Part shown: positions 33,058 to 42,036 of the stretch, piece by piece
Layout of the letters: each line of letters opens with the position of its first letter
Position numbering within the stretch: position 1 is the first letter of the stretch
Assembly: GCA_018266455.1 (NCBI GenBank)
Contig: JAFEAJ010000017.1
Coordinates: forward strand, 1 to 64,000
Reading direction: 5' to 3'
Origin: Bacteroidota bacterium
GTDB taxonomy: Bacteria > Bacteroidota > Bacteroidia > Chitinophagales > Chitinophagaceae
DNA length: 64,000 nucleotides
The notes under the pieces: model-generated
Told to the model about the DNA's origin: nothing
Databases searched by the model: none
Seen by the model: only the letters and a program-made list of their open reading frames with translations
Translations under genes and position numbers: made by a program

Positions 33058-33540
33058 TTGTCCGGATGTTTAAACCACAAAATTATGCGATCATGCTAAA
33101 ATGTATCGGTACTAAAAAATAATCGAGTAATATTTTGCAGCTTTTCCCCTGTCACAGTTTCCTGATGTTGCCATCACCCCCGGTGAAATGGTTAACACTC
33201 AAAGAAGCCGTTTAAGCCCGATCCCGGGGATTCTGCATACCAATGGTTCAACTTTTCCAAAGCTTGTCATTTGGCGGCAAACGCTGAGATAGCATAGCTC
33301 TTTAGGAAAGGTTGAGCCTTCAGGCTGTTCCGGAAATTATTTTCAGACAGCTTCAAAGAAATGTCCATAGCCCTCTCAGATCCCTTCATCGGCCAAAGAA
33401 TTAATTTAAAATAAATTTTCTGCCATCTTAAAATATTATTGCATTATTTTGCAGGGATACGCGCCTTCATATCCCGTCCCTATCTTAACTGCCGGGCTTA
33501 CCAAGAACCCACTTTAAGCAGTACTAAATTATGAAAGACT
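33058..33540. other. Divergent intergenic region with an inverted repeat
   Basis: The 483-nt spacer between divergent genes contains no convincing gene. An imperfect inverted repeat pairs GGTTCAACTTTTCC (33245-33258) with GGAAAGGTTGAGCC (33305-33318), 12 of 14 positions. A related sequence occurs in inverted orientation at 35847-35867. Promoters for ndh and for the gene at 33541 must lie here, but no clear TAnnTTTG box was found. Confidence 0.4.
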
Positions 33541-33948
33541 ATGATCCCCTTGAATGAACTAAGAATCGGGAATTTTATAAAAGGCCCGCTCACGCTCAAT
33601 GGAGCGTTCTACCCGGATATCTCCCCAATAAAGCCCATTGAACTGCAATTAAAGCTTGATCATTTTTTGTGGTTCAAAGCCAACCCGGAATTGTATCAAT
33701 CTATTGAGCCCATACTACTAACAGAAGAATGGATGAGAAAGTTTTCATCTGCAAGAGAACATGAATTGAAATGGGAGCTTCACCAATACATTACTGTGGT
33801 AAAGCGGTATGATAAATTTTTCCTTCATTTTTCAGACAAAGGCCTCATTCATGGCGTGAAATATGTTCACCAATTGCAAAACCTTTGTTTTGCATTAACT
33901 GGAGAGGAGTTGGTGCTGCATGAAAATAAAGCAATGGCCATGCATTAA
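33541..33948 (+). CDS. Conserved Bacteroidota protein of unknown function
   Basis: This is a 135-residue soluble protein. The opening NELRIGNFIKGP and the segment PILLTEEWMRKF recall a family of small Bacteroidota proteins, often seen near phage or mobile genes, whose function is not known. There is no signal peptide or membrane segment. It stands alone on the plus strand between ndh and a convergent minus-strand gene, so context says little. Confidence 0.65.
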   Translation: MIPLNELRIGNFIKGPLTLNGAFYPDISPIKPIELQLKLDHFLWFKANPELYQSIEPILLTEEWMRKFSSAREHELKWELHQYITVVKRYDKFFLHFSDKGLIHGVKYVHQLQNLCFALTGEELVLHENKAMAMH

Positions 33949-34037
33949 AAAAATCCCTGTTCCTAAAAACCATTATCGCATAATGAAATCTTTAAAGCTA
34001 CTTTCTCTCGTATTTTTATTTCATAAAATCAGGGGCA

Positions 34038-34505
34038 TTAAAAAACCTCAATTATAGCTGTGCGCTTAGCATCGAGGGAAAAGCCATCCCCTGCCTTTTT
34101 TCGCAACAGTGCTTTTGCAAGGGGAGCATTTGGAGAAAGAAATAAGATTTTCTCATTGCCAAAAGTTTGCTTCCCCAAACCGGCTGCAATAAAAAAAGCA
34201 GCACCTTCGCATTGCACAAAGCTCCCTGCCATTATTTCCTGGTGAACATTACTGACATCAATAGACTGAAGCGCAGAAAGCTCTTTAATGTTTAAGGCAA
34301 GCTGCCTGGCAAACATATCCTGCTCCAGTTGCCCCATAGCCCTGGCTGTTTCGTACTTGTCGCCCACAGAACTTTTCTCTTCCTGGTTGGTGATTTCGCG
34401 GGCATTCTCGATGGCTTGTTTATCCACCTCGATCCTTCTTTCAATCAGTTCTTTGCAAAAGGCCTTCAGCTTTATTTTATATGCTATTTTTTCATGATTA
34501 TCCAT
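34038..34505 (-). CDS. GreA/GreB C-terminal-domain-like protein
   Basis: This protein has 155 residues from the ATG at 34505. The first half is helical and charged (CKELIERRIEVDKQAIENAR, then SVGDKYETARAMGQLEQDM). The second half ends with LFLSPNAPLAKALLRKKAGDGF, which closely resembles the C-terminal domain of transcript cleavage factors GreA/GreB (SPxSPLGKALLGKKVGD). Proteins like this in Bacteroidota are often mislabelled as 3-oxoacyl-ACP synthase, but no ketosynthase feature is present. It may bind RNA polymerase; the acidic tip residues of GreA are not clearly conserved, so the function is open. Confidence 0.7.
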   Translation of the reverse strand: MDNHEKIAYKIKLKAFCKELIERRIEVDKQAIENAREITNQEEKSSVGDKYETARAMGQLEQDMFARQLALNIKELSALQSIDVSNVHQEIMAGSFVQCEGAAFFIAAGLGKQTFGNEKILFLSPNAPLAKALLRKKAGDGFSLDAKRTAIIEVF

Positions 34506-34551
34506 AAGGCAATTAGAATGGATATGCAATTGAAAAATAATCCGTTCCCGG

Positions 34552-34998
34552 CTACCTGTTCAACAGCCTCCTGTGATAATTGATTTGACCAAGATGATAG
34601 CCCAAATGCCCATACAAATGGATCAAAAAAGAGCCTGTGGTCATTTCGTAACCAAAAACATGGATTGGATAAATCTTGTTAAGGTCTTCATCAGCCAGTT
34701 TTTTTAGTGCCGCAGCAACAATTGCTGAAGTTTCTTCCACGCTTTTAACAAGAGCAGGAAGCGGGATATCTTTATCAGAAAACTCTTTTTCACGTTCCCG
34801 CTCATAAGGAATATTCCCCAAGGCCCTGCCTACAAAATGTTTGAGGTTGCCGACAATGTGAAGGCAAAGGTTTCCCCCGCTGTTGGAAATGCCCTCAGCC
34901 GTTTTCCAGATATCGGCTTCTTTAGTATACGCTTTTATTTCAACAGCCAGTTTGCTGAGGTCTCTTTCAAACAATTGAGCCAATGCTTCTTTCACCAT
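34552..34998 (-). CDS. DinB-like (DUF1572) putative metalloprotein
   Basis: This 148-residue four-helix-bundle protein of the DinB/YfiT superfamily starts at the ATG at 34998. The His-rich positions LHIVGNLKHFVG and HLYGHLGYHLGQINYHRRLL are where family members bind a divalent metal. Members are thiol-dependent transferases or of unknown role. It follows the DUF1697 gene by 31 nt on the same strand and is probably co-transcribed with it. Confidence 0.82.
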   Translation of the reverse strand: MVKEALAQLFERDLSKLAVEIKAYTKEADIWKTAEGISNSGGNLCLHIVGNLKHFVGRALGNIPYEREREKEFSDKDIPLPALVKSVEETSAIVAAALKKLADEDLNKIYPIHVFGYEMTTGSFLIHLYGHLGYHLGQINYHRRLLNR

Positions 34999-35029
34999 AA
35001 ATCTTGTTTTTAAAAAACAAGCAACTAAA

Positions 35030-35575
35030 TTACCCAGTGCTTTCTGCAATATTGACCAACTGGCTAATTGTTTTCCAGTTCCGGGTGGTTGCGCTTAACT
35101 TTAATTTGTTTTCGAAAAAATTATTATTAAGTTTTGTTCTGCCATATCCATCAGGGCAGAACAAATAAATATTTTTTCCATTAAGCACAAATTCATCAGG
35201 TTTGTAATCGCCATTTATTTTGCTGATGTTTTCTTTTGATGGCCAATCCGACAAGAAAGTAACATGCAAAAAACGGATATCTGCTTCCCGGTTTTTTAAG
35301 AAGGGGTTATGGGCCAGCACTTCTTTCAGGTCTGCCAATTCTTTAACAATAACAGGCACTTCAAATTTTGTTTTGTTCCAAATCGTTTCTGCAATTTTAA
35401 TCTCAAGACCAGGTAGCTCAGTTTTCTTTGCCCGGAAAACCACATTGCCGCTTTGTATATAAGTCTGCACATTTTTAAAACCTGCGCCCTCATATACCTT
35501 TTTCAGCGCATCCATTTTAATGGTGTTAGCCCCACTTACGTTTATACCTCGAAGAATTGATATATATGTGTTCAT
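35030..35575 (-). CDS. DUF1697 family protein
   Basis: This 181-residue protein begins MNTYISILRGINVSGANTIKM, the unmistakable start of the DUF1697 family (also called YP_ proteins of unknown function). YIQSGNVVF and the C-terminal NNFFENKLKLSATTRNWKTI segments are also typical. No biochemical role is established for the family. The ATG at 35575 is used; the upstream TTG adds two residues only. It is the first gene of a two-gene unit with the DinB-like gene. Confidence 0.88.
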   Translation of the reverse strand: MNTYISILRGINVSGANTIKMDALKKVYEGAGFKNVQTYIQSGNVVFRAKKTELPGLEIKIAETIWNKTKFEVPVIVKELADLKEVLAHNPFLKNREADIRFLHVTFLSDWPSKENISKINGDYKPDEFVLNGKNIYLFCPDGYGRTKLNNNFFENKLKLSATTRNWKTISQLVNIAESTG

Positions 35576-35581
35576 ATTCAA

Positions 35582-35975
35582 AAACCAGTCTCGTTGCGTA
35601 TTAAAACATTTTTTTCAGCTAAGATAATCCTTAATCCCCGTTATCTATTGAATAAGATTCGCCTTCTGAGCATGCCCTAATACAGAGCAGGAGGCATTAT
35701 GCCCGGGTATAATAAAGAAAACAATTATTATCCAAAACGGAATGCATTCAATAATAAGCTGCCCAAAACGATTGCAGAAATTTTGAATGAAAGCAGCCTC
35801 ACTTTCCCAAAGTTTTTATTGGATGATAAACATTAGGCTCCGGCATGAGCTTTGGAAAGGTTTAGCCTGCGGGTTATACTAACAATCATCATTAAACAAC
35901 TTCTAAGGTTTTAGAAAAACATTACCGGGAACAAAAAACTCGCTAAATTGATGCCTGAATTTTTTTTGAAATCAA
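35582..35975. other. Intergenic region with a candidate small gene
   Basis: This 394-nt spacer separates the divergent DUF1697 and histidine-kinase genes. It contains a candidate 45-codon gene (35699-35836, listed separately) and a segment at 35847-35867 that is related, in inverted orientation, to 33245-33264. No clear promoter box for the kinase was found. Confidence 0.4.
35699..35836 (+). CDS. Candidate 45-residue small protein
   Basis: An ATG-started frame of 45 codons is preceded 4 nt upstream by AGGAGG (35689-35694), an unusually good Shine-Dalgarno sequence for a Bacteroidota genome. The product starts MPGYNKENNYYPKRNAFNNK and ends with FPKFLLDDKH: basic and Asn-rich first, then amphipathic. 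I do not recognise it. It could be a chance frame or a remnant. Confidence 0.3.
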   Translation: MPGYNKENNYYPKRNAFNNKLPKTIAEILNESSLTFPKFLLDDKH

Positions 35976-35981
35976 TTGGAT

Positions 35982-37331
35982 ATGATTTTTGACCTCATCA
36001 TTACCCTTGCTATTGTGCTGTATTTGCGAAAGTCATTGGAAATGGCTACCAAGCTTCCAAGATGGGACAAGATTTTCACATACATATTATATACGGCCAT
36101 AGCCTTGCTGGTAATTGAGACAGCGGTTCCCTATAGCAGGTCAGTTGCCGTATGGCTTTCTCATTTGCTGATGCTGTATATTATATACCTGTTGTATACA
36201 GAAAAAGAATTAGCGGCAGCCAAACAGGTGTTATTAGCTATCGCGCCTTATGTAATTTTATCTGTTTTCACCGACATTGCTAAGCTTACTGATGAAGATC
36301 ATTACACTGCCTGGAAAAGTTTTTTGCAAATAGCAACTACTTTTTCAGTGGTGTACATGGTGGTTATGGCCTTTGTCATTAACAGGCAAAGAAAAGCGCT
36401 GGAGAGAGAGAAGCTGAAAACAAAACTGGAAGAATCACAAAAAAAGGAAGCGATCTCATTGAAAGATCAGCTCGAGGTGCAGGTTGCGGAAAGAACAGCC
36501 GAGCTCACCAAACAAAAGGAAGAACTGCAGCAGGCGCTTGTGGAGCTGAAATCAACACAGGCGCAGCTTATCCATTCAGAAAAAATGGCATCGCTCGGTG
36601 AGCTGACTGCCGGCATCGCCCACGAAATTCAAAACCCATTGAATTTCGTGAATAATTTTTCCGAAGTAAGCAACGAACTGATTGAAGAAATGAACAGGGA
36701 ACTGGATAAAGGAGAAATCGATGAAGCCAGGGCCATTGCAAGCGACATCAAACAGAACCTGGAAAAAATCAACCACCATGGCAAACGTGCTGACAGCATT
36801 GTGAAAGGCATGCTGCAACATTCCCGCATTAGCAGTGGCCAAAAAGAGCTTACTGATATAAACGCATTGTGCGATGAGTACCTGCGGTTGTCATATCATG
36901 GCTTACGGGCAAAAGACAAAACCTTTAATGCAAAATTCGAATCGGATTTTGATCCCAACATTGGCAAAACAAATATCATTCCACAAGATATCGGCCGCGT
37001 AATCCTCAACATGATCAACAACGCGTTTTATGCAGTAACCGAAAAAAAGAAACAAAACATTGATGGCTATGAACCTGCTGTAATTGTGGGTACAAAAAAA
37101 TTGAATAATAAAATAGCAATAACCATAACAGATAACGGAAATGGCATACCGGAACAGTTCAAAGAAAAAATTTTTCAGCCCTTTTTTACCACAAAACCTA
37201 CCGGCCAGGGAACCGGTTTAGGGCTGAGTTTAAGTTATGATATTATTAAGGCCCATGGCGGGAACATAAAAGTAGACAGTACTGAAGGGGAAGGCACCAG
37301 CTTTATAATTGAACTGCCATACCCGTCATAA
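35982..37331 (+). CDS. Membrane sensor histidine kinase
   Basis: This 449-residue kinase starts at the ATG at 35982. The N-terminal 130 residues form about four membrane segments with almost no extracytoplasmic domain. A coiled coil follows at about 135-200, with a QVAERTAELTKQKEELQ pattern. The phospho-acceptor His214 is in TAGIAHEIQNPLNFV. The ATPase domain has the N box (LNMINNAFYAV), G1 (DNGNGI) and G2 (GQGTGLGLSLS). No response regulator is encoded next to it, so its partner is elsewhere. The intramembrane sensor suggests it senses a membrane or redox signal. Confidence 0.92.
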   Translation: MIFDLIITLAIVLYLRKSLEMATKLPRWDKIFTYILYTAIALLVIETAVPYSRSVAVWLSHLLMLYIIYLLYTEKELAAAKQVLLAIAPYVILSVFTDIAKLTDEDHYTAWKSFLQIATTFSVVYMVVMAFVINRQRKALEREKLKTKLEESQKKEAISLKDQLEVQVAERTAELTKQKEELQQALVELKSTQAQLIHSEKMASLGELTAGIAHEIQNPLNFVNNFSEVSNELIEEMNRELDKGEIDEARAIASDIKQNLEKINHHGKRADSIVKGMLQHSRISSGQKELTDINALCDEYLRLSYHGLRAKDKTFNAKFESDFDPNIGKTNIIPQDIGRVILNMINNAFYAVTEKKKQNIDGYEPAVIVGTKKLNNKIAITITDNGNGIPEQFKEKIFQPFFTTKPTGQGTGLGLSLSYDIIKAHGGNIKVDSTEGEGTSFIIELPYPS

Positions 37332-37361
37332 ACCAACTGTAATCAACAAAAATTCAACAAA

Positions 37362-38141
37362 ATGAAATTGATGAAACCTGTTACATTGCTTTGTGCTGCG
37401 ATTATTTCTTGCAGCCTGCAATTTAGTTTTGGCCAGTCATCGTCTCGCTTCGGCGCCAGTCAATTTATAAATGAAAAAGGCGACACCTTAAACTACCGGT
37501 TGCTTTTCCCCGATGCGGACAATATGCGCAAATACCCATTGGTTGTTTTTTTGCATGGCTCTGGAGAACGTGGGAACGATAATGAAGCGCAACTGAAATG
37601 GGGGGCAATGAATTTTGCGAGTGATAAAAATATGGCCTTGCATCCTGCCATTGTGATAGCGCCACAATGCCCGGAAAAAATGAGCTGGTCGAATGTAAGC
37701 TGGCAGAGAGATAAATCTGAAGCCATTCTTCAAGCTGCCCCATCCAAACCGATGGAACTGGTAATCGGCCTTATTCACCAACTGGAAAAAACGATGCCCA
37801 TTGATACAAACAGAATTTATATCACTGGTCTTTCTATGGGTGGCTTTGGCACTTATGACGCTATTGAAAGGTACCCGAATTTATTTGCTGCAGCAGTTCC
37901 TGTTTGCGGTGGCGGAGACATTACAAAAGCAGCCTCTATTGCTCATATACCCATTTGGATATTCCATGGTGCGGAAGACCCTGCAGTCAACCCTGACCTT
38001 GATCACAAAATGTTCGAAGCATTACTGAAAGCAGGCAGCCATCCGGGCTATACCGAGTATCCAGAAACAGGTCATTTCTCATGGCTTGCTGCATACAGCG
38101 ACGAGCACATGATGGAATGGCTTTTCAGGCAGCACAAATAA
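37362..38141 (+). CDS. Secreted alpha/beta hydrolase (esterase/peptidase-like)
   Basis: This 259-residue protein has a signal peptide (MKLMKPVTLLCAAIISCSLQFSFGQ, given in parts) and an alpha/beta hydrolase fold. The oxyanion region is FLHGSGERGND, the nucleophile is the Ser of ITGLSMGGFGT, the acid is the Asp of HGAEDPAVNP, and the catalytic His lies in ETGHFSW, so the triad is complete. It belongs to the predicted-peptidase/phospholipase-carboxylesterase branch. The natural substrate is unknown; an extracellular ester is likely. It starts 30 nt after the kinase. Confidence 0.87.
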   Translation: MKLMKPVTLLCAAIISCSLQFSFGQSSSRFGASQFINEKGDTLNYRLLFPDADNMRKYPLVVFLHGSGERGNDNEAQLKWGAMNFASDKNMALHPAIVIAPQCPEKMSWSNVSWQRDKSEAILQAAPSKPMELVIGLIHQLEKTMPIDTNRIYITGLSMGGFGTYDAIERYPNLFAAAVPVCGGGDITKAASIAHIPIWIFHGAEDPAVNPDLDHKMFEALLKAGSHPGYTEYPETGHFSWLAAYSDEHMMEWLFRQHK

Positions 38142-38182
38142 AACCATTCTGATCGGGGAACTATCGCCATATCTGTTGCTGA

Positions 38183-41100
38183 TCAGTTAACAAGGGGCAC
38201 TCTTCTTTTATTGCCTTTGCTATTGGTGATCTCAATGATGGCGGCATCATTCCCAACTGCAATAAATTTGCCTGATTGCGACAGGAAGGACGAGCCGTTA
38301 TAAAATTCTTCCTTTTGGGCTTTGCCATTTTTAAAAGTGATGGTTGCGCTGATGTCGTCAGGATGAAGATTGATGATGACTGGCCTTTTATTAAGCTCAT
38401 ATAATTTCAGGGGGCCGAGGTTTTGGCTGGCCGCTATCAAATAATTGCCTGAACTGCCTCGCAGTTTAACCAATGCCCTTCCATCGCCAGGAATGTAAAT
38501 ACCGCTTTGCAATATTGATAGTGGGGCAAAATTCCCTTTCCCATCGCCTTTTAACAGCAGGCCGTTGAGGGCATCGTATCTGCCTGTGCCCACCTCTGTA
38601 CCATAATCATTGCCATTCATCAATACATCCAGGTTGCCATCTCCGTCAAAGTCGTCTGTTACCATGCCATTAATAACCGATACCTGTGCTTCCTTCGGCA
38701 AAGGCATTATGGCAAATTTGCCATTCCCATCATTTCGAATAAAACAAGATTGAAGCATATTGGCGCGCAGCCTGAGCGCTCCTTTGCGCTGTTCAGGCGT
38801 AAGCACATCATCCATAGTTGCCGTTGCGAACGGTTTGTACGTAGCAAACTTTTTTTTGATGCTGGGCAATTGCTTTGCTATATCATCTCGCCCAAAAGCT
38901 GGGAACTCTTTTTTCTCGCCTTTCAGCCCGTCGGGCAAATAAACTGAAGGGATTGAAACATAAATTCCGTTGTTATCGAAGTCTTTTGCAGTAATAGATA
39001 CGGGATATTGGTCGCTTGCTTTATAAAAAGTATTTAATCCGACATTGCCCACAATGTAATCAATCCTGCCTGTGTGCCTGAAATCCCCTGCAGTAATCGA
39101 TGTCCACCATCCAATTTTATCGCTTATGCCTGAAGATGCTGTTATGTTTTTAAATTTCCCGTTCACATTTTTCAGGAAAGTAACCGGCATCCATTCCCCA
39201 ATAACAATTAAATCCGTTTGCCCGTCCCCATCAAAATCGGTGAACAGTGCATCGCATACCATGCCTATATTTTTCAAGTCGGGCGCTACTTCATCAGTAA
39301 CATCAGTAAATTTAACCTGGCCATTTTGTGAATCGTTCCTGAAAATAAAACTGCTTACCGGCCTAGGATATTGCGCCGGAGCTACGCGGCCAGATACAAA
39401 CAAATCCATTTTGCCATCATGATTAAAATCAAAAGCACGCACACACAGTTTGCTGGTGCGATTTAAAGGAAGTGCCGTAGAATCATTAATAAAATGTCCT
39501 TTGCCGTCATTGATATACAATTTGTCCTGGTAATTGATGCTGTCTAAAGCAGCCCGGTAACCTCCCCTTGCAATATACAAGTCAGGCTTGCCATCTCCAT
39601 TTGCATCAAACACCAATATGCCTTCATCTTTTACATAGCTTGTATGCACAGGCAGGCCTGGCAGCAGGTCTTTTTGAAGGAATTTCCCATCAGGCTGTTG
39701 CAAAAAAAGCTTAGCCGGGTTATTTGAGTTCCCGCCGATTACCAGGTCATCCAATCCATTACCGTCCAGGTCGCCCACAGCCAATGCCGGGCAATAATCG
39801 GAAAGCTTATGTGGCAATAGCGCCTGTACATTGAAATCGATCAGGTTAATGTCCTTGTGCGTATAATTAATGCCAGCCTCTGCAGTAATTTCTTTGAACA
39901 TGGCATTGGTTGCAATCGGCTGTTGTTGGTATGAATAGTCTTCGTTCGCATCGGCCATGTTCACAAGAAGCGTTTGATCAGCTTTTATATTTTTTATTGT
40001 TTGTTTTTTACCGTTGTTCCACCTGACCGTGAGCGAATCTATGGCGCTCGTTTTTCCCAGGCCAAAATGTGCCAGGCATTGCATAGTTGATAAATACCCC
40101 CTGTAAGGGTTATTATCATAAGTCTGCCGTTTGCCATGCTCATAATAAATATCTGCGATTGCGCCAAAGCCATTGACATTTTCTTTTCCCCCCTTGAATT
40201 TGATGTTAAGGTAATGGGAGGAAGCAGAATCATCATCTCGGGATGTGTTCCTGTAAACCAGGGCCTCATCATTTATGTTGTTGATGACAATATCCATTGC
40301 GCCGTCGTTATCTAAGTCCACATAGGCTGCACCGTTAGAAAAAGTAGGCAGCGTTAACCCCCATCCATCGGTAACATTACTGAAAGTAAGGTCGCCATTA
40401 TTTTTAAATGCATAATTGTGGAGCTTTATCATGGGGATTTGTTTCAGCATATCCATATTGCTGATGATCCCGGAAGCCTTTTGCCTGTAAGAAATAAAAT
40501 CCTGGTCTGATACATCACGAAGGAACCCATTGGTAATAACCATATCGCGATAGCTGTCATTATCAAAATCTGCAACTAATGGTGTCCAGCTCCAGTCTGT
40601 TTGGGATATACCGCTCATAAAACCGATTTCACTAAATGAGGGAAGGCCAACTGAATCGTTTTCCAAAACGCTAGGCCCCTGGTTCAATTGCAACGTATTC
40701 CGCACGTATTGGTATTGGTAACCGTAAGAATCAAAATTCTGATAGGTAATTGTATTATTGGAAGCCAACATCAATTTCTTCCGGTAATTATCCTCAGGGC
40801 TCATATCCAGCTCTACTACATCCGGAAGGCCGTCATTATTGATGTCTATTACATCCTGCCCCATTGAATTGAATGAAGTGTGCTTGAAATACTCTTTTGC
40901 CCTGTTGGTGAATGTTCCATCATGATTGTTGATGTACAGGATGTTGCTTGAAATAAAATCGTTCGAAACATAAATGTCTTTCCAGCCGTCATTGTTGATG
41001 TCGCAGATGGTGGCAGAATGGCCATACCCATCAAATTTTATCCCGGCTTCGTCAGACACATCATGGAACACAGGATGCCCGAGACGGGTATCCATGTCGT

Positions 41101-41767
41101 TGCGATACAACCTTCCGCGATTGGGGCCATTAGTTGGAGAATAACGCTGAACAAAAACCGAAGAGCCGTACCCGGTTGAAGCTTCATTAACACTAAGGTA
41201 CATGTCAAGGTCGCCATCATTGTCATAATCAAAAAAACTGGCCATCGTAGATTGAAGAGATATATCGAGCCCGTACTCTGCAGCCATCTCTTTAAAATGA
41301 GGAATGCCGTCTTTATCAATTCCCTGGTTTACATAAAGGATATTCCGCCTGCGCAGTGAATCTTTATAAATGGTGTTACATACATAAATATCCATCAGCC
41401 CGTCATTATTGATATCAACTACCGATACGCCCCTTGCCCATCTTCCCATTCCTTCCACTCCGGCCTTTGAAGTGATGTCCTCAAATTTAAAATGGCCTTT
41501 ATTGAGATATAGTTTGCAGGGCACCATGTTTCCTGTAAAAAAAATATCCTGTAGGCCATCGTTATTAAAATCACCAATCCCTACTCCGCCGCCATTGTAA
41601 ATATTTACTACATCGAGCGGGTTGATGGAGTCATTCTCAGAAATGGCATTGTTAAAAGCAATACCCGAATGCGAAGCTGGTATTTTTTCGAATAGCGAAT
41701 GTTTAGAGTGGCACGATAATAGTCCTAAGACAAGCATGCAAAAGAATGAGGATCGAGGCATGTTCAT
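38183..41767 (-). CDS. CRTAC1-like FG-GAP/VCBS lipoprotein with ASPIC/UnbV domain
   Basis: This very long secreted lipoprotein (1194 residues) has a signal ending in LGLLSC (Cys about 19). It is built of repeated FG-GAP/VCBS blades, each carrying a calcium-binding pattern such as DFNNDGLQDIF, DINNDGLMDIY and DYDNDGDLDMY; more than ten are visible. An ASPIC/UnbV domain lies near the middle (FGAIADIYYEHGKRQTYDNN to LAHFGLGKTSAIDSLTVRWNNGK, given in parts), and a second propeller set follows. Such proteins sit on the Bacteroidota cell surface, often beside SusC/SusD-type systems, with unknown ligands. No SusCD pair is adjacent here. It stands as a single gene convergent with the hydrolase. Confidence 0.88.
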   Translation of the reverse strand: MNMPRSSFFCMLVLGLLSCHSKHSLFEKIPASHSGIAFNNAISENDSINPLDVVNIYNGGGVGIGDFNNDGLQDIFFTGNMVPCKLYLNKGHFKFEDITSKAGVEGMGRWARGVSVVDINNDGLMDIYVCNTIYKDSLRRRNILYVNQGIDKDGIPHFKEMAAEYGLDISLQSTMASFFDYDNDGDLDMYLSVNEASTGYGSSVFVQRYSPTNGPNRGRLYRNDMDTRLGHPVFHDVSDEAGIKFDGYGHSATICDINNDGWKDIYVSNDFISSNILYINNHDGTFTNRAKEYFKHTSFNSMGQDVIDINNDGLPDVVELDMSPEDNYRKKLMLASNNTITYQNFDSYGYQYQYVRNTLQLNQGPSVLENDSVGLPSFSEIGFMSGISQTDWSWTPLVADFDNDSYRDMVITNGFLRDVSDQDFISYRQKASGIISNMDMLKQIPMIKLHNYAFKNNGDLTFSNVTDGWGLTLPTFSNGAAYVDLDNDGAMDIVINNINDEALVYRNTSRDDDSASSHYLNIKFKGGKENVNGFGAIADIYYEHGKRQTYDNNPYRGYLSTMQCLAHFGLGKTSAIDSLTVRWNNGKKQTIKNIKADQTLLVNMADANEDYSYQQQPIATNAMFKEITAEAGINYTHKDINLIDFNVQALLPHKLSDYCPALAVGDLDGNGLDDLVIGGNSNNPAKLFLQQPDGKFLQKDLLPGLPVHTSYVKDEGILVFDANGDGKPDLYIARGGYRAALDSINYQDKLYINDGKGHFINDSTALPLNRTSKLCVRAFDFNHDGKMDLFVSGRVAPAQYPRPVSSFIFRNDSQNGQVKFTDVTDEVAPDLKNIGMVCDALFTDFDGDGQTDLIVIGEWMPVTFLKNVNGKFKNITASSGISDKIGWWTSITAGDFRHTGRIDYIVGNVGLNTFYKASDQYPVSITAKDFDNNGIYVSIPSVYLPDGLKGEKKEFPAFGRDDIAKQLPSIKKKFATYKPFATATMDDVLTPEQRKGALRLRANMLQSCFIRNDGNGKFAIMPLPKEAQVSVINGMVTDDFDGDGNLDVLMNGNDYGTEVGTGRYDALNGLLLKGDGKGNFAPLSILQSGIYIPGDGRALVKLRGSSGNYLIAASQNLGPLKLYELNKRPVIINLHPDDISATITFKNGKAQKEEFYNGSSFLSQSGKFIAVGNDAAIIEITNSKGNKRRVPLVN

Positions 41768-42036
41768 ACAAATTAGTTATATATCAGGTATTCAACCTTA
41801 AAATTAGGCAAATAACAAACAAAAAGGCCTGCCGTAAAAGAAAGGCTTTTGTTGGATGTTAAAAATTAAAATATCAGCAACCAAAGTTTTGAAGCGCTAT
41901 GTTCAATCTTTTATAGTTTTCAGATTTTGCAAGAACAATTTCTTTCCCAAACAGCTCATCTAAAAGCGCAAAGCCATGCTTGGTCTTTTGCCTGAAAAGA
42001 GGAATACGCTATTATATAAAAAAATAGAATATCCCA

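Noticed and set aside
33541..33948. Prophage gene
   Set aside because: A distant resemblance to small proteins near phage genes is the only hint; no other phage gene is nearby.
34038..34505. 3-oxoacyl-ACP synthase
   Set aside because: Related proteins often carry this label, but there is no KS motif; the C-terminal half resembles GreA/GreB instead.
41820..41860. Terminator-like AAAAGGCC and AGGCTTTT pair downstream of the DUF gene region
   Set aside because: The stem is imperfect and lies upstream of, not after, the FG-GAP lipoprotein gene.
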